Shown in pieces: positions 45,601 to 57,852 of a stretch of 64,000 bases of DNA. Under the pieces are notes generated by a model that was not told where the DNA came from, did not search any database, and was given only the letters and a program-made list of their open reading frames with translations. The DNA is from Paraspadella gotoi (lineage: Eukaryota > Chaetognatha), in assembly GCA_051294375.1 (NCBI GenBank), contig CM119268.1, positions 16,435,074 to 16,499,073 of the forward strand, in the 5' to 3' direction. Made by a program: the position numbers and the translations under genes. Positions within the stretch are counted from its first letter, which is position 1; each line of letters opens with the position of its first letter.

Positions 45601-48044
45601 GGTCGCCAGATTGTATTGACAGAGGGTCGCCAGATTGTATTGACAGAGGGTCACCAAATTGCATTGACAGAGGGTCGCCAAATTGCATTGACAGTGGGGC
45701 CCCAGATCGCATTGACAGTGGGGCGCCAGATTGCACTGACAGTTGGGCCCAGATTGCACTGACAGTTGGGCGCCAGATTGCATCGGCAGAGGGTTGCCAG
45801 ATTGTATTGACAGAGGGTCGCCAAATTTCATTGACAGAGGGTCGCCAGATTGCATTGACAGTGGGGACGGCCAGATTGCATCGGCAGAGGGTCGCCAGAT
45901 TGCATTGGCAGAGGGTCGCCAGATTGTATTGTCAGCGGGGCGCCAGATTGCATTGGCAGAAGGAGCGCCATATTGCATTGGCAGAGGGGCGCCAGATTGC
46001 ATTGGCAGAGGGGCGCCAGATTGCATTGGCAGAGGGGCGCCAGATTGCATTGGCAGAGGGGCCGCGGATTGGATTGGCACTGGGGCGTTGGATTGGATTG
46101 GCACAGGGGCGGTGGATTGGATTGGCACGGGAGAGGCGGATAGCAAACTTGATTGTGCAATTCCTGCCAGCATTGCTGTACTCAGTTGGCTTGTAGCAAA
46201 TCCTTCAATAATAGATTTGACCTTTTCCTGGTCTTGAGACTGTTCTAGTAGTTGGTCAATTACTTGGCCCGTTGAATAAATGGAAATAAACTTTGCTTTA
46301 GTTTTTGGTTTTGATCGCGGTTTTTTCTGTCGAATTGGCTCATGGGCCGCTGCAGGGAGCATAAGTTGAGTTTCAGATGTAACCAGCGGCTTATCCTTTT
46401 TGTCTTTTACTTCCGCTTCATTTACGTTTTGTGCTTGGGAAAAAGTATTAGCTTCTGCTTGAACCTGCGACGGAGCTCTTGTCCCCGCCCCCGGCATGCT
46501 ACATCCTTGGGTAAGTGTTTCTGCAATGCGACGAGGATATAGAAGTGGCCATTGATCCATACCACACGAACTACTAGGCTTTTTGTAAGGACTAGCTGGT
46601 TTAATTTCGCACGGTTGTGTGGTTATTACAGGATTAGATTGAGCAGATGAGAAACTTTGAAGATCATCAGAAAAAGAAAATACAGGATCCAGGGAAGTCC
46701 TGCTGGTATCCTTTGAACTTCCGACTGAGGGAGAAGTGGCAACAAAACTTTTCATTGAAGGGAAGGAGACATTAGAAGGAGGAGTGACAGGAGCATTACT
46801 TTGGTCTTCGAAAGAGTTTGTAAGAATTGTACTAATTGTATCATTACCAGCCCCAGAATGAAGTAAAACGCTTGTAGTAGAAGAGTTGGCAGTAAATTCG
46901 AAAGAAAGAGCCGTATCGGTATCAGATTTATGATTATTAACAGTAAAAGTAGAAGTTGAAGGAGAGTTAGGTACAACCTCACGATATGCATAGCCTTCTA
47001 AACAATCTTTTTCTTGAAAATTATCATTTATCCCAACTGGTTTTTCACAATTTATTTCCATATATGGATTTTTCTTTGAGCCTGGCGATTTGTAAATTTT
47101 GATTCTCGGGGAACCGGAAGGAAATGTGACGGGTTCTTTGCCGGGAGCGAATGGTTCCATCGGGATATTCCCACCGCGGTTTCCCTGAGGGAGTGAGATG
47201 CAGGAGCCTTCTCTCGTCCCCGGAGAAGAGTCCAAACCTTCTCGGGCCGCTTGAGGGGACGAGAATTTTTTGGAGGGAGAAATCTCGAAACATTTTTGCT
47301 GAGGTGAGAAACAATACTGGCAATGATTCAGAGTATTGAGTTAGCGTTTTAAATACCAAAAACGTTAGTTTTAAGATTTCGATTTTTTTTTAACTTTATA
47401 AATGCGACTAAGGATACTATAATTAAATAGAAATTAAAAATCTAAAAATAAAGGCCAATAACTGAATTAAAGCCAATATTTGCGCAAACCGCCAAAGGAC
47501 TTTGTCGAAAATTTTGTCGGGCATCGACCTCAATCTCCGAAGGCGGTCGGGCCGCTGCGGCAGTCTGCTCAGGTTGAAAAACCTTTGGCGATTGCTCAAT
47601 TCGGGCAGCTTGGGCAATATGGTTAGGTTGGAGAACTTGCCCATTTGGATTAGTACTGTTATCTCGGAATCTTTGCATTGATTGGAAAACTTGCTCTTTT
47701 AGGGCAGTTGGGACGGTCTCTTCTGGTCGAGCCGCTTGGGGTGTCTGCTCGGGTTGGGTCGTTTGCTTTGGACGAGGAGGTTGGGCCCTTTGCTTTCGAC
47801 GGGGAGTTTGCATTTTAGGAGAAACGTGGTCAGTTTGGGCAGCTTGGGCGGTTGGCTCAGGAGGCGCAGCTTGAGGAGAAGCCTCAGCAGTTTGATCAGG
47901 TTCGGCAACTTGAGTCGTTTTCTCAAGATGTGGAGCCATGGAATGTTTATTTCTCCCGCCTTGAGAATTCTCAGACTTAGATTCCTTTTGCTTCGGCGAA
48001 TTTTGATTTTTTAAGAATTTGGCGCGATTCCTCCGGTCGGCCAT
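42670..48044 (-). CDS. Proline/glutamine-rich protein with long 8-residue minisatellite repeat, function unknown
   Basis: Three exons are proposed: 48044 to about 47490, 47298-44251 and 43682-42670. The junction 44251/43682 (GTAAGT donor, ACAG acceptor) keeps phase; the first junction is weaker. The N-terminus MADRRNRAKFLKNQ is basic and then Gln/Pro/Ala-rich. The middle exon begins with unique sequence (for example TRAPSQVQAEAN, QLLEQSQDQEKVKSIIEGF) before about 70 copies of an 8-residue repeat related to SGAPLPMQ. The last exon is Pro/Ser-rich and ends VIVRIPHGPDGSKG and KIYQIPQKLT. No known domain recognised. Both ends of the repeat read in the PLPMQS register, but net indels inside shift the frame, so the assembled sequence does not give one continuous ORF. 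It may be a structural or secreted low-complexity protein, but no clear signal peptide was seen. Confidence 0.6.
44437..46130 (-). repeat. 24-bp coding minisatellite, about 70 units
   Basis: A 24-bp unit such as ATTGTATTGACAGAGGGTCG plus CCAG repeats across 1.7 kb. Three variants form homogeneous blocks: a GCATTGGCAGAGGGGCGC type (44530-44880 and 45880-46130), a GGCATTGACAGATGGGCACC type (44900-45190) and the TTGACAGAGGGTCGCC type (45290-45700). Because 24 is a multiple of three and the unit lacks stop codons in any phase, long ORFs appear in all six frames. Confidence 0.95.
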
Positions 48045-48282
48045 CCCGTCTCGTAATACAACGTAATTTAAAAATACCGGGTGTTTGGACGAGAGATCTC
48101 TTGGCTGCTTTTTTGTTGTTGTTGTTTTTTGTTTTAGGTTTTACGATTATTTTTTATTTATTTTAGTTTTTGTCAAATTGTACAAATATAATCGGGTTTC
48201 AACTGAAAATAAAATGATCGTAAGTATATGGTAGTAAAATTTAACTTGACGAATCAAAGACCAAAACCAAAACCGCAGGAGT

Positions 48283-48590
48283 TTAAATATTCAAAATATT
48301 TTGCAGACTTTCATCGACGTAAACTTCTTGGGCATCCACTACGGACAGAGGGTACGGACTTTCCCCAAAGTAGAAATCGAGAATGAAAGCGGCAGCGACC
48401 AATCCGCTCAGATTACTTCGCCCAATGAGAAGCGGAACATCTTCACTTTCCTCTGAACAAAGGTCACCGAATGTGATACTCGAGGAGAGAAAAAATGACC
48501 CAGATGCGGATTAAGAGTCAATAGATTCACGAAAGCTTTGGACGGATTGAATAAAGGTTGAACGTCGATTGGTTCCCGCGGTTGTCACTG
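48283..48590 (-). CDS. Possible terminal exon of an unrecognised gene
   Basis: Minus-strand stretch reading PSKAFVNLLTLNPHLGH, then after a one-base slip in a run of T, DVPLLIGRSNLSGLVAAAF and SPYPLSVVDAQEVYVDESL, ending at a stop codon (48285-48283). Amino-acid composition looks coding, but no start or splice partner was established. It lies between the H-type lectin stop codon (48921) and the minisatellite gene (48044), same strand. Confidence 0.35.
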
Positions 48591-48920
48591 GGAAATCGGT
48601 CTCTCGGCAACGGTTAAATATGTTTTATTTTTCTTTATTAATACAAGTTGTAAACTATTTTTATTTACATAGGAATTATCACAATTTACAATATGACATA
48701 AACGATTTCATTATTTGTGGCATGCATGCTTTTTTAACTTCACTTCAGCTTTAGTTTTTTTTCAGTGTCGTCTCAAATCCATTTATGAAGTCATAATATT
48801 GTCGTCTTTTCATATGTATTATTAACATACAAAATCGTGATGCTCTAGAATGACACGGTCTTAGACGCCTTTCTTTTCAGCGTCAATTATTCTTGACCCT
48901 GTTTCGGTAACCCAATCCGC

Positions 48921-51263
48921 TCATCTCCCGCAGGCCATCCAATTGGCGGCAATTCTGGCTCCGGCTCGAGGCGTCCCTGTTTGAAAGGCCACGATGAATC
49001 CTTCCGTCGAAGGTCGTCCCTGAATGGAATGGTGCCTTTTGACTTTAACACGTCGCGCGATATTCAGTTGTCATTTGAAACTTAAATTTGTAATGAAGAG
49101 TACGTTGAATATTAAGTAATTTTTCAAACATTTCCGGCTTCTCTTTTCTATCTTCATTATGTCACTGCATTGTAAGTTTATTTCCCTCACCTTTTCGTCC
49201 ATTTGTCACCCGCTTCGGCCTTTAGTATCTTCTTGCCGCGGGATCAATTATTTCGACCTCCGTTCAACACTCTCACTATCAGAATGACCTCGTTGAGTCA
49301 TTCCCTTCTTAATCATCTCCTCAGCTACATCATTCAACTTTCAACTTTAGCAACCCAGTTCATCTTTCTTTTTGCTCCAGCATCTCGCTCCACCTGCCCT
49401 TCATTGTACCTGAACCCAGACGCCGAAGTCGACTGCTCCTCTTTGATTCGTCGACGTCACTCGATCGTTCGTTGGCCACGAAGCGACGCTACTCCATCCC
49501 GATGTTGCCTGTGACGTGGCCTTAAAATTAATCAATTATCAATCCATTGACTTTTAAAATATACTGTACTTAACTATGTATTAGTCATGTACACTTATAC
49601 TAATTGTTTTCGAATTCTTCCAATGAGTTGCTTGTTTAGTTCAGTTATTAGAATATAATTTTTCTTCTTTTTTTAAAAAAATTTTAAATTCGACCTTTTT
49701 ATTTTATTATTTATTTAGTTTATTAAGCCATTAACATTAAGACATTAACATTAAGAACAATTTAATATGTTTTTTTTTTATCATCTTTTACCGTCCAACT
49801 CGTCAGCCCGCCCCCTCGCGGCATCATCCCGGGCATCGGCCACGCCCCCGCGTATCTCGCGCCGACGACGACATGGGGCGGAGACGAGAAGGAAGAGGAG
49901 AAGGAGACGAAGGAGGAGACGACGTCCGACGAGGAAGAGGTGAGAGGAGGGGAGGAGACGTGACCGGAATCGCAGCGGAAGGATGAGGCGGCCAGGGCTG
50001 AGAGAAGGAGAGGTCAGGTTAAAGAGAATGCTGGCGCGGAGGGAGGGAAAGTGAGAGGGAGGTTAAATAAAGAGAGGGTGAGACGTTGGAGAAAAGAAGA
50101 AAGTTGCAATCAAGGCGACCTTACCCAAAAGCTTGATTTTTTTTAAATTTTAGTTTCGACAATTTTGAAAATAGAAGTGTAACTGCTCTTTTGTTCAAAG
50201 TTTGAGACCTTTTTTTTTCTACGTAGATAGGAAGAGTGACTGCGACTCTAATTTCTTGATAAAAAATCTATCGAGAGCCATAGAAAAACAAAAGTACTCA
50301 CCATTTTAATTCCTACCTTGTCGAGCAGCTTCATCGACCTCATCCCTTATTCTCGTCATGTATGTCTCGTTTATATCTTCCATTTCTTTGTATCGTCTCG
50401 TCGTTTTCTCGGCAAGCCGCTTGAGGTCGACTCTGGTATTTAGATAAAGTGCGCATTGCCGTGGGAGCAACAGAATGAGCATCGTTTGATTTTTGGGGGG
50501 AAAAAAAGTTCGAAGTTTCGTTGTGTAAATATTATTCATTTCGTTGGTTCTTTTTTTTAAAAAATAATATTCTAATAATACTTTGTCTTCGATTTAAAAA
50601 AAAAAAAAAAAACTCAATCACAAAGCAAAAAACAAATCACTGAAAGATTACTTAAAAAAAAACTCAGCCAGTTCCCTCGCCAACCTCACCTGTTGTTGTG
50701 CCATCTCTGTTCCCACTCGTCACCCTCATCCTCCAACCTGCGACGCACCCCGTCGACGACCTCTTCCAACTTCGAACGAGTGTCGTTCAATTCGTTCCTC
50801 CAATTTCCGACATCCCCCTCTCTCATCCCCATCAACTCCTCCTTCAACTTCCTCCACTCTCCCGTGCTTCTCACCTCCAACGCTTCCACCATCCTCCTCA
50901 TCTCTCTCTCTCGCGTTTCCCTCAACTCCTCCTTCAACCGGGTCGACCCTTCCTTCATCTCCTCCCGCGCCGATCTCGTTTCCTCGTCCCAACTCCTTCT
51001 AGTTTCGTTCATCTCCGCCAGAGCGAGGCGGAGCTCTGTGCTCTGAGCTACGAATTGCTCGCGGAGAAGTTTGAGGTCCTTCAAGATTTTATCAGCGTTT
51101 TCGGCTGGGGAAAAATAGTGTAAAAATATTTTTTTTCATTGGTAAAATTAATTTTTCACTCTGACCCCTTAAAAAAAAATTCTTTTTTCAAAAATAGCAT
51201 GAAAAAATATTGAATGAATAATAATCTTTTTTTTTCTCCTTCTCTCTCTCTCCTCTCTCTCTC

Positions 51264-51312
<49 letters not shown>

Positions 51313-51469
51313 TTTCTTTTTTTTTTGCTCTTTATGTTTTTTTGGTTAGATAGCCCGGGAGGTTTAAATTAAGTGTAATTTTCTTACCTGCTAAGGCGGA
51401 AGTGATAATGAGGGAAGTAAGGACAACAAAACTACCAACTGTCCAGTAGATCATTTTGTCCCGCGTCAT
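48921..51469 (-). CDS. Single-pass membrane protein with coiled coil and C-terminal H-type lectin domain
   Basis: Six exons in full phase agreement: 51469-51388, 51104-50690, 50432-50317, 49997-49792, 49520-49410, 49019-48921; 342 residues. Residues about 7-27 (MIYWTVGSFVVLTSLIITSA) form an N-terminal membrane anchor. Residues about 28-200 are a charged coiled coil (LKEELRETREREMRRMVEAL, RLEDEGDEWEQRW). The C-terminal 140 residues fit an H-type lectin: FRCDSGHV, VSFSSSFSSPPHVVVGARY (compare F-x-x-P-F-x-x-P-P-x-V-x-V-G), AVDFGVWVQ, GFIVAFQTGTP and the closing IAANWMACGR (compare GFTV and W-x-A-x-G). H-type lectins bind GalNAc-type sugars as trimers or hexamers, so a coiled-coil stalk is sensible. 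Signal-anchor topology would place the lectin outside the cell. The lectin assignment rests on motif spacing, not a search. The gene's 5' part is duplicated at about 55059-55911. Confidence 0.72.
49521..49791. other. Intron of the H-type lectin gene
   Basis: AT-rich intron with GTAAAAG donor and TTTTAAG acceptor on the minus strand; nothing else seen. Confidence 0.6.
51238..51308 (+). repeat. (CT)n microsatellite in the lectin gene's first intron
   Basis: CT-rich tract, expanded in the second unit at 55648-55750. Confidence 0.9.
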
Positions 51470-53456
51470 TTTTAAAACATTTATTTATAGTTCAATTTCA
51501 AAAACAATTTTCGTTACAAAATTATAAGAAGAGCGTCGAGCGACGCTTTTCGAACACAGAAAGTCGAAATTCTGACTTTCAAATTAATGGAAATTTATTC
51601 ACGTGAAAAAATTTCACACGATCACAAAACTCGACTCCTTTCACTTTTGTCGCTAATTAACATCAAAGCCTGTGAGACTCACTTGCGGTCGTCTTCGTCG
51701 ATATTTTAGTCAATGACATATTCTTCGTGGTTGTGTCGTTTTTGTTTGAACTATTTGAGCTTTCAAACATTTACAGAATGTTGCTTGACTACTCTCTTTC
51801 GACGAACAAAAAGAAAAATTCGAGCTCAAAATTTATTTTAAAGGGAAAACGTGATAATTATTATCAAGTATTAATCAATAATAATAATCAATTAATAATC
51901 ATATTATGAAAAAAATTTCTTGTTCGTGATACATCTACTACAGTATCTTATTTATAAAAAAAAGGAAGTATGACAAAAATTAATTGTTTTAACTGAAGGA
52001 TTGATAGTAAGGTGTTGTAGCTCCCCTAGTTGCTACACGTGCCTCTTTATCATAAAATCAACTTGTATAATGTAATGAATGTTTTTATCCATTTGTTACC
52101 GAGAAATAAAGAATCTATTACCCAAAAACGTTTTCTCTCCAAATTATTCTCACACCAACGCCCAATAACGAGTTTCCCGAGCGGAGATAGCGAGTTGAGT
52201 TTGTAGTATTAGATGCTACAGTATCGTTCTTTCTCGAAAAAAAAAGCGAATATCTCTCTATTCACACTCGCCGTTCTCCTTTTATACCTCGTCCCCTCCT
52301 CTCACTCCCTTTTTTTCGTCGGCTGATGAGGGCCAGCTTGCCGGACACCGACTCCTCGGGCGAAAAACCAGCAGATCAACGTGTTGCGTGTGCCTTGATA
52401 GCTACAAACACCTTACTAGCGAGCCCAGGAGCATTGTACTAACTACTGTATAGAAGAATTGTAGTAGAATACAGTCAGGTTTTGTATATTTATATGAAGA
52501 TAAATAGTACAGAGTATTACAACAATTTTCTTTTAATGCAGAGCATAACGCAGCTCTGTCTTCGTGGATTGAAAAGTTGGGAATATTTCTTTCCTTTCCT
52601 TCCTTTCCTTTTATACTTTCCTCCGTTCCTCCCTAAACACATGACCTCGGTTTCCAACGCTGACCGCCGCAACGCTTCTCTCAAAAGCTGTCGGTTCCAT
52701 CGTCCAGCGACGCGCCCGACGCGTCACTGGCCACCCTAGTCACGTGATTTCGTTCCATCTGATTCGTCGGAGCTCATTTGCATATTTCCGTGCTTCTTCC
52801 TTTTTCCTCGTTATATCTCCGTCGCTCTCTCTCTCTATATATTATATATATCTCCGTCGCTCCCCCCCTCTCTCTCTATATCTCCGTCGCTCTCTCTCCC
52901 TCTCTCTATATCTCCGTCGCTCTCTCCCTCTCTCTCTATATCTCCGTCGCTCTCTCTCTNNNNNNNNNNNNNNNNNNNNNNNNNNNNNNNNNNNNNNNNN
53001 NNNNNNNNNNNNNNNNNNNNNNNNNNNNNNNNNNNNNNNNNNNNNNNNNNNNNNNNNNNNNNNNNNNNNNNNNNNNNNNNNNNNNNNNNNNNNNNNNNNN
53101 NNNNNNNNNNNNNNNNNNNNNNNNNNNNNNNNNNNNNNNNNNNNNNNNNNNNNNNNNNNNNNNNNNNNNNNNNNNNNNNNNNNNNNNNNNNNNNNNNNNN
53201 NNNNNNNNNNNNNNNNNNNNNNNNNNNNNNNNNNNNNNNNNCTCTACCCTCTTCAATATGCAATATTGAAAAGAATGCTTTAAAAATATTGCGAAAAATT
53301 TAAAGTTAGACTTTGTCATCGCTCAACTTTTTTTCTTTTTTTTTCCCCAAATCGTTATGGAGAAAAACAATCGTTAAAGAATCAAACTTCAGTTTTTGAG
53401 AATCGAAAAATAGAAATAAAAAAAACAACAAAAGAGCAACAAATTCGAGGACGAAG
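51470..53456. promoter_or_regulatory. Head-to-head interval between the lectin gene and the unrecognised gene
   Basis: The lectin start codon (51469, minus) and the plus-strand start codon (53457) face away from each other over about 2 kb, so both promoters should lie here. Contents: AT-rich DNA near 51830-51990, an AATAAAGAATC at about 52104, ATATCTCCGTCGCTCTC repeats at 52818-52955 running into an N gap. No specific core promoter element is clear. A complete, gap-free copy lies at 55912-57852. Confidence 0.5.
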
Positions 53457-54642
53457 ATGGCGGAGATAGAATGTCTGCAGAGAAAAGAGAAGCTAGAGAA
53501 GGAGGCAGAGTGGTTGAAGAGATGTTGCGACCAAAAGATGGAGATTTGCAACATCTCCACTCTCAAAAAGAACGTGCTGGATAAGAGCCCCGAACCGCAG
53601 TGGTTTAAAAACGGTGGGAACTTCTTTTCTTATCGAGTCGGATAAGGAAAAGTCGAAGGGGAAATGAATAGATAATCCGACAGTGGATTTCGATAATATT
53701 TGAAACCTTAGCTCAATACAAAATTAATAATAGCTTCTTTCTCTGACGATGAATACACCTCACATAGCCATTTTTAAATTATCCAACCATTCATTAATAG
53801 AAAAAAGCATTCTNNNNNNNNNNNNNNNNNNNNNNNNNNNNNNNNNNNNNNNNNNNNNNNNNNNNNNNNNNNNNNNNNNNNNNNNNNNNNNNNNNNNNNN
53901 NNNNNNNNNNNNNNNNNNNNNNNNNNNNNNNNNNNNNNNNNNNNNNNNNNNNNNNNNNNNNNNNNNNNNNNNNNNNNNNNNNNNNNNNNNNNNNNNNNNN
54001 NNNNNNNNNNNNNNNNNNNNNNNNNNNNNNNNNNNNNNNNNNNNNNNNNNNNNNNNNNNNNNNNNNNNNNNNNNNNNNNNNNNNNNNNNNNNNNNNNNNN
54101 NNNNNNNNNNNNNNNNNNNNNNNNNNNNNNNTCAATTTTTAATTATCGTGTCACGATCCGATCCCTGACCGACATTCCCATTTCGTCACCACCCTTACCC
54201 ACCCACTCCCACAACCCCATCTTCAGGCTTCGACCCGATCGAGTTCCCCTTCAGCNNNNNNNNNNNNNNNNNNNNNNNNNNNNNNNNNNNNNNNNNNNNN
54301 NNNNNNNNNNNNNNNNNNNNNNNNNNNNNNNNNNNNNNNNNNNNNNNNNNNNNNNNNNNNNNNNNNNNNNNNNNNNNNNNNNNNNNNNNNNNNNNNNNNN
54401 NNNNNNNNNNNNNNNNNNNNNNNNNNNNNNNNNNNNNNNNNNNNNNNNNNNNNNNNNNNNNNNNNNNNNNNNNNNNNNNNNNNNNNNNNNNNNNNNNNNN
54501 NNNNNNNNNNNNNNNNNNNNNNNNNNNNNNNNNNNNNNNNNNNNNNNNNNNNNNNNNNNNNNNNNNNNNNNNNNNNNNNNNNNNNNNNNNNNNNNNNNNN
54601 NNNNNNNNNNNNNNNNNNNNNNNNAAGTGCTTCAAGCATCAG
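53457..54642 (+). pseudogene. First copy of exons 1-2 of the unrecognised plus-strand gene
   Basis: Exon 1 (53457-53613) is intact here: MAEIECLQRKEKLEKEAEW to EPQWFKN, donor GTGGGA. Exon 2 starts at 54227 (FDPIEFPFSRL...) and is interrupted by N from 54256, resuming at 54625-54642 (KCFKHQ, donor GTAGGG). The second copy at 57853-58555 has one-base losses in both exons, so comparing the two restores the likely reading. Confidence 0.6.
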
Positions 54643-54975
54643 GTAGGGAGGTAGTTGAGGGCGACATAGGACTGACGCGTTTCGTTAAATGGTTCTGTAG
54701 AAGAGAAGGAGGGCTGTAATTGCCATAGTCTAGTTTATTGATTTTCCAAAGCGAACGGTCGTTGCTTAATCGTTATTGATTGCGGTTTTTTGATAACCGC
54801 AAACTCCAGAGCTCCAGAGCGCAGACTGCCTTTGGATAAGTTTTCGCGGTTTTTTTTATCTTATCTACACATCCTCCTTACCGCAATTGAAACTAATTAA
54901 TTTTAACCTTAAAGAGAACTCGTGGGAAAAAAAATTTTGCGGTATAAACAGGGATGTTTAAAGGGATAGACACCC

Positions 54976-55058
54976 AAAGAGAGAGAGAGTGGTGGCTGCC
55001 AGCATAGTATCTATCCCAGATAAACTACTCTCATACCATGCTCATAGAGCTAGCCAAC
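54976..55058. other. Filler sequence at the duplication junction
   Basis: About 83 bp without a match in either unit, starting with a short GA run (AAAGAGAGAGAGAG) and containing GCTGCCAGCATAGTATC. Confidence 0.6.
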
Positions 55059-55664
55059 GACGCACCCCGTCGACGACCTCTTCCAACTTCGAAGAGTGTC
55101 GTTCAATTCGTTCCTCCAATTTCCGACATCCCCTCTCTCATCCCATCAACTCCTCCTTCAACTTCCTCCACTCTCCTCCGGTGCGGTTCTCTCCAATCGT
55201 TACCATCCTCTAAGTCTCTCTTCTGTTAATCGATTTTCACTCACACATTCTCTACCCTTCAACTGGGTCGACCCTTCCTTCATCTGCCTACCTCGCTGCG
55301 CCGATCTTCTGCTTCTTTCCTCGTCCCAACTCCTTCTAGTTTCCGTTCAATCTCCGCCCAGAGACGTGAGGCGGTATAGCTCTGTAGCTCTGAGACTAGC
55401 GAATCTGCTGCTGGACTTCAAGCTGTTGAAGTCTTTTATGTTTGCATAGTCTTCTAAGATATTTCATCAGCGTTCTTCTCCGTGCTGTCGTGAATCAGTC
55501 CTACATATACATATTCTTCTCTTCTCATCTCGTAAAATTAATCTTCTTCTTCACCTCTGACCCCTTACTCGCTATAATAAATACTTTTTCTATTTTTCCA
55601 AAATCAGCCATGAAAAATATTTTAGCGGAAGAATAATAATCTTTTTTTTCCTTTCTCTCTCTCT

Positions 55665-55746
<82 letters not shown>

Positions 55747-55911
55747 TTCCTTTCTTTTTTTTTTTGCTCTTTATGTTTTTTTGGTTAGATAGCCCGGGAG
55801 GTTTAAATAAGTGTAATTTCTTACCTGCTAAGGCGGAAGTGATAATGAGGGAAGTAAGGACAAACAAAACTACCAACTGTCAAGTAGATCATTTGTCCCC
55901 GCGTCATTTTT
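55059..55911 (-). pseudogene. Truncated, frameshifted 5' copy of the H-type lectin gene
   Basis: Contains a copy of the first exon (minus, start near 55911; TVGSFV and LTSLIITSALAG still readable, with one-base changes breaking the frame) and a heavily disrupted copy of the coiled-coil exon cut off at 55059. The lectin exons are absent, so this copy cannot encode the receptor. Confidence 0.7.
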
Positions 55912-57289
55912 AAAAACATTTATTTATAGTTCAATTTCAAAAACAATTTTCGTTACAAAATTATAAGAAGAGCGTCGAGCGACGCTTTTCGAACACAGAA
56001 AGTCGAAATTCTGACTTTCAATTAATGGAAATTTATTCACGTGAAAAAATTTCACACGATCACAAAACTCGACTCCTTTCAACTTTTGTCGCTAATTAAC
56101 ATCAAAGCCTGTGAGACTCACTTGCGGTCGTCTTCGTCGATATTTTAGTCAATTGACATATTCTTCGTGTTGTGTCGTTTTTGTTTGAACTATTTGAGCT
56201 TTCAAACATTTACAGAATGTTGCTTGACTACTCTCTTTCGACGAACAAAAGAAAAATTCGAGCTCAAAATTTATTTTAAAAGGGAAAACGTGATAATTAT
56301 TATCAAGTATTAATCAATAATAATAATCAATTAATAATCATTTTATGAAAAAAATTTCTTGTCGTGTTATATCTACTACAGTATTCTTATTTATAAAAAA
56401 AAAATGAAGTATGACAAAATTAATTTTTTAACTGAAGGATTGATAGTAAGGTGTTGTAGCTCCCCTAGTTGCTACACGTGCCTCTTTATCATAAAATCAA
56501 CTTTGTATAATGTAATGAATGTTTTATCCATTTGTTACCGAGAAATAAAGAATCTATTACCCAAAAACGTTTTCTCTCCAAATATTTCTCACACCAACGG
56601 CCAATAAGAGTTTCCCGAGCGGAGATAGCGAGTTGAGTTTGTAGTATTAGATGCTACAGTATCGTTCTTTCTCGAAAAAAAAAGCGAATATCTCTCTATT
56701 CACACTCGCCGTTCTCCTTTTATACCTCGTCCCCTCCTCTCTTTCCCGCACGTACTCCCTTTTTTTTCGTCGGCTGATGCAGGGCCAGCTTGCCGGACAC
56801 CGACTCTCGGGCGAAAAACCCAGCAGATCAACGTGTTGCGTGTGCCTTGATAGCTACAAACACCTTACTAGCGAGCCAGGAGCTTGTACTAACTACTGTT
56901 AGCGATAGAAGAATTGTAGTAGAATACAGTCAGGTTTTGTATATTTATATGAGATAAATAGTACAGAGTATTACAACAATTTTCTTTTAATGCAGAGCAT
57001 AACGCAGCTCTGTCTTCGTGGATTGAAAAGTTGGGAATATTTCTTTCCTTTCCTTCCTTTCCTTTTATACTTTCCTCCGTTCCTCCCTAAACACATGACC
57101 TCGGTTTCCAAACAGCTGACGCGCCCAACGCTTTCTCTCAAAAGCTGTCTTTGGTTCCATCGTCCAGGGACGCGCCCGACGCGTCACTGGCCACCCTAGT
57201 CACGTGATTTCGTTCCATCTGATTCGTCGGAGCTCATTTGCATATTTCCGTGCTTCTTCCTTTTTCCTCGTTATATCTCCGTCGCTCTC

Positions 57290-57520
<231 letters not shown>

Positions 57521-57852
57521 CGCTTCAAAACGGACCTGCAAGTGAGGGCGGGTAAATTCCGCGCTCCTTTTTTTCTTAATATTTTTCAAGCTCCGGGCCC
57601 CGGTTATTTCCTTAATTTCCCCATTCTGCTATTTCCTCCTCTCTACCCTCTTCAATATGCAATATTGAAAAGAATGCTTTAAAAATATTGCGAAAATTTA
57701 AAGTTAGACTTTGTCATCGCTCAACTTTTTTCTTTTTTTTCCCCAAATCGTTATGGAGAAAAACAATCGTTAAAGAATCAAACTTCAGTTTTTGAGAATC
57801 GAAAAATAGAAATAAAAAAAACAACAAAAGAGCAACAAATTCGAGGACGAAG

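Larger units (their letters stand above)
50740..54975. repeat. First unit of a second tandem duplication (4.2 kb including gaps)
   Basis: Matches 55059-58888 in the same orientation: coiled-coil exon and first exon of the lectin gene (minus), CT repeat, promoter-side DNA, then exons 1 and 2 of the unrecognised plus-strand gene. Three N runs (52960-53241, 53814-54131, 54256-54624) interrupt this unit; the second unit is complete there and shows the true intervals are shorter than the N runs. Confidence 0.9.

Noticed and set aside
45048-46196. Plus-strand ORF of 382 codons across the minisatellite, and similar plus-strand ORFs at 44283-45153 and 45743-46237
   Set aside because: They exist only because the 24-bp unit lacks stops in every frame. 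The flanking exons with splice phase are on the minus strand.
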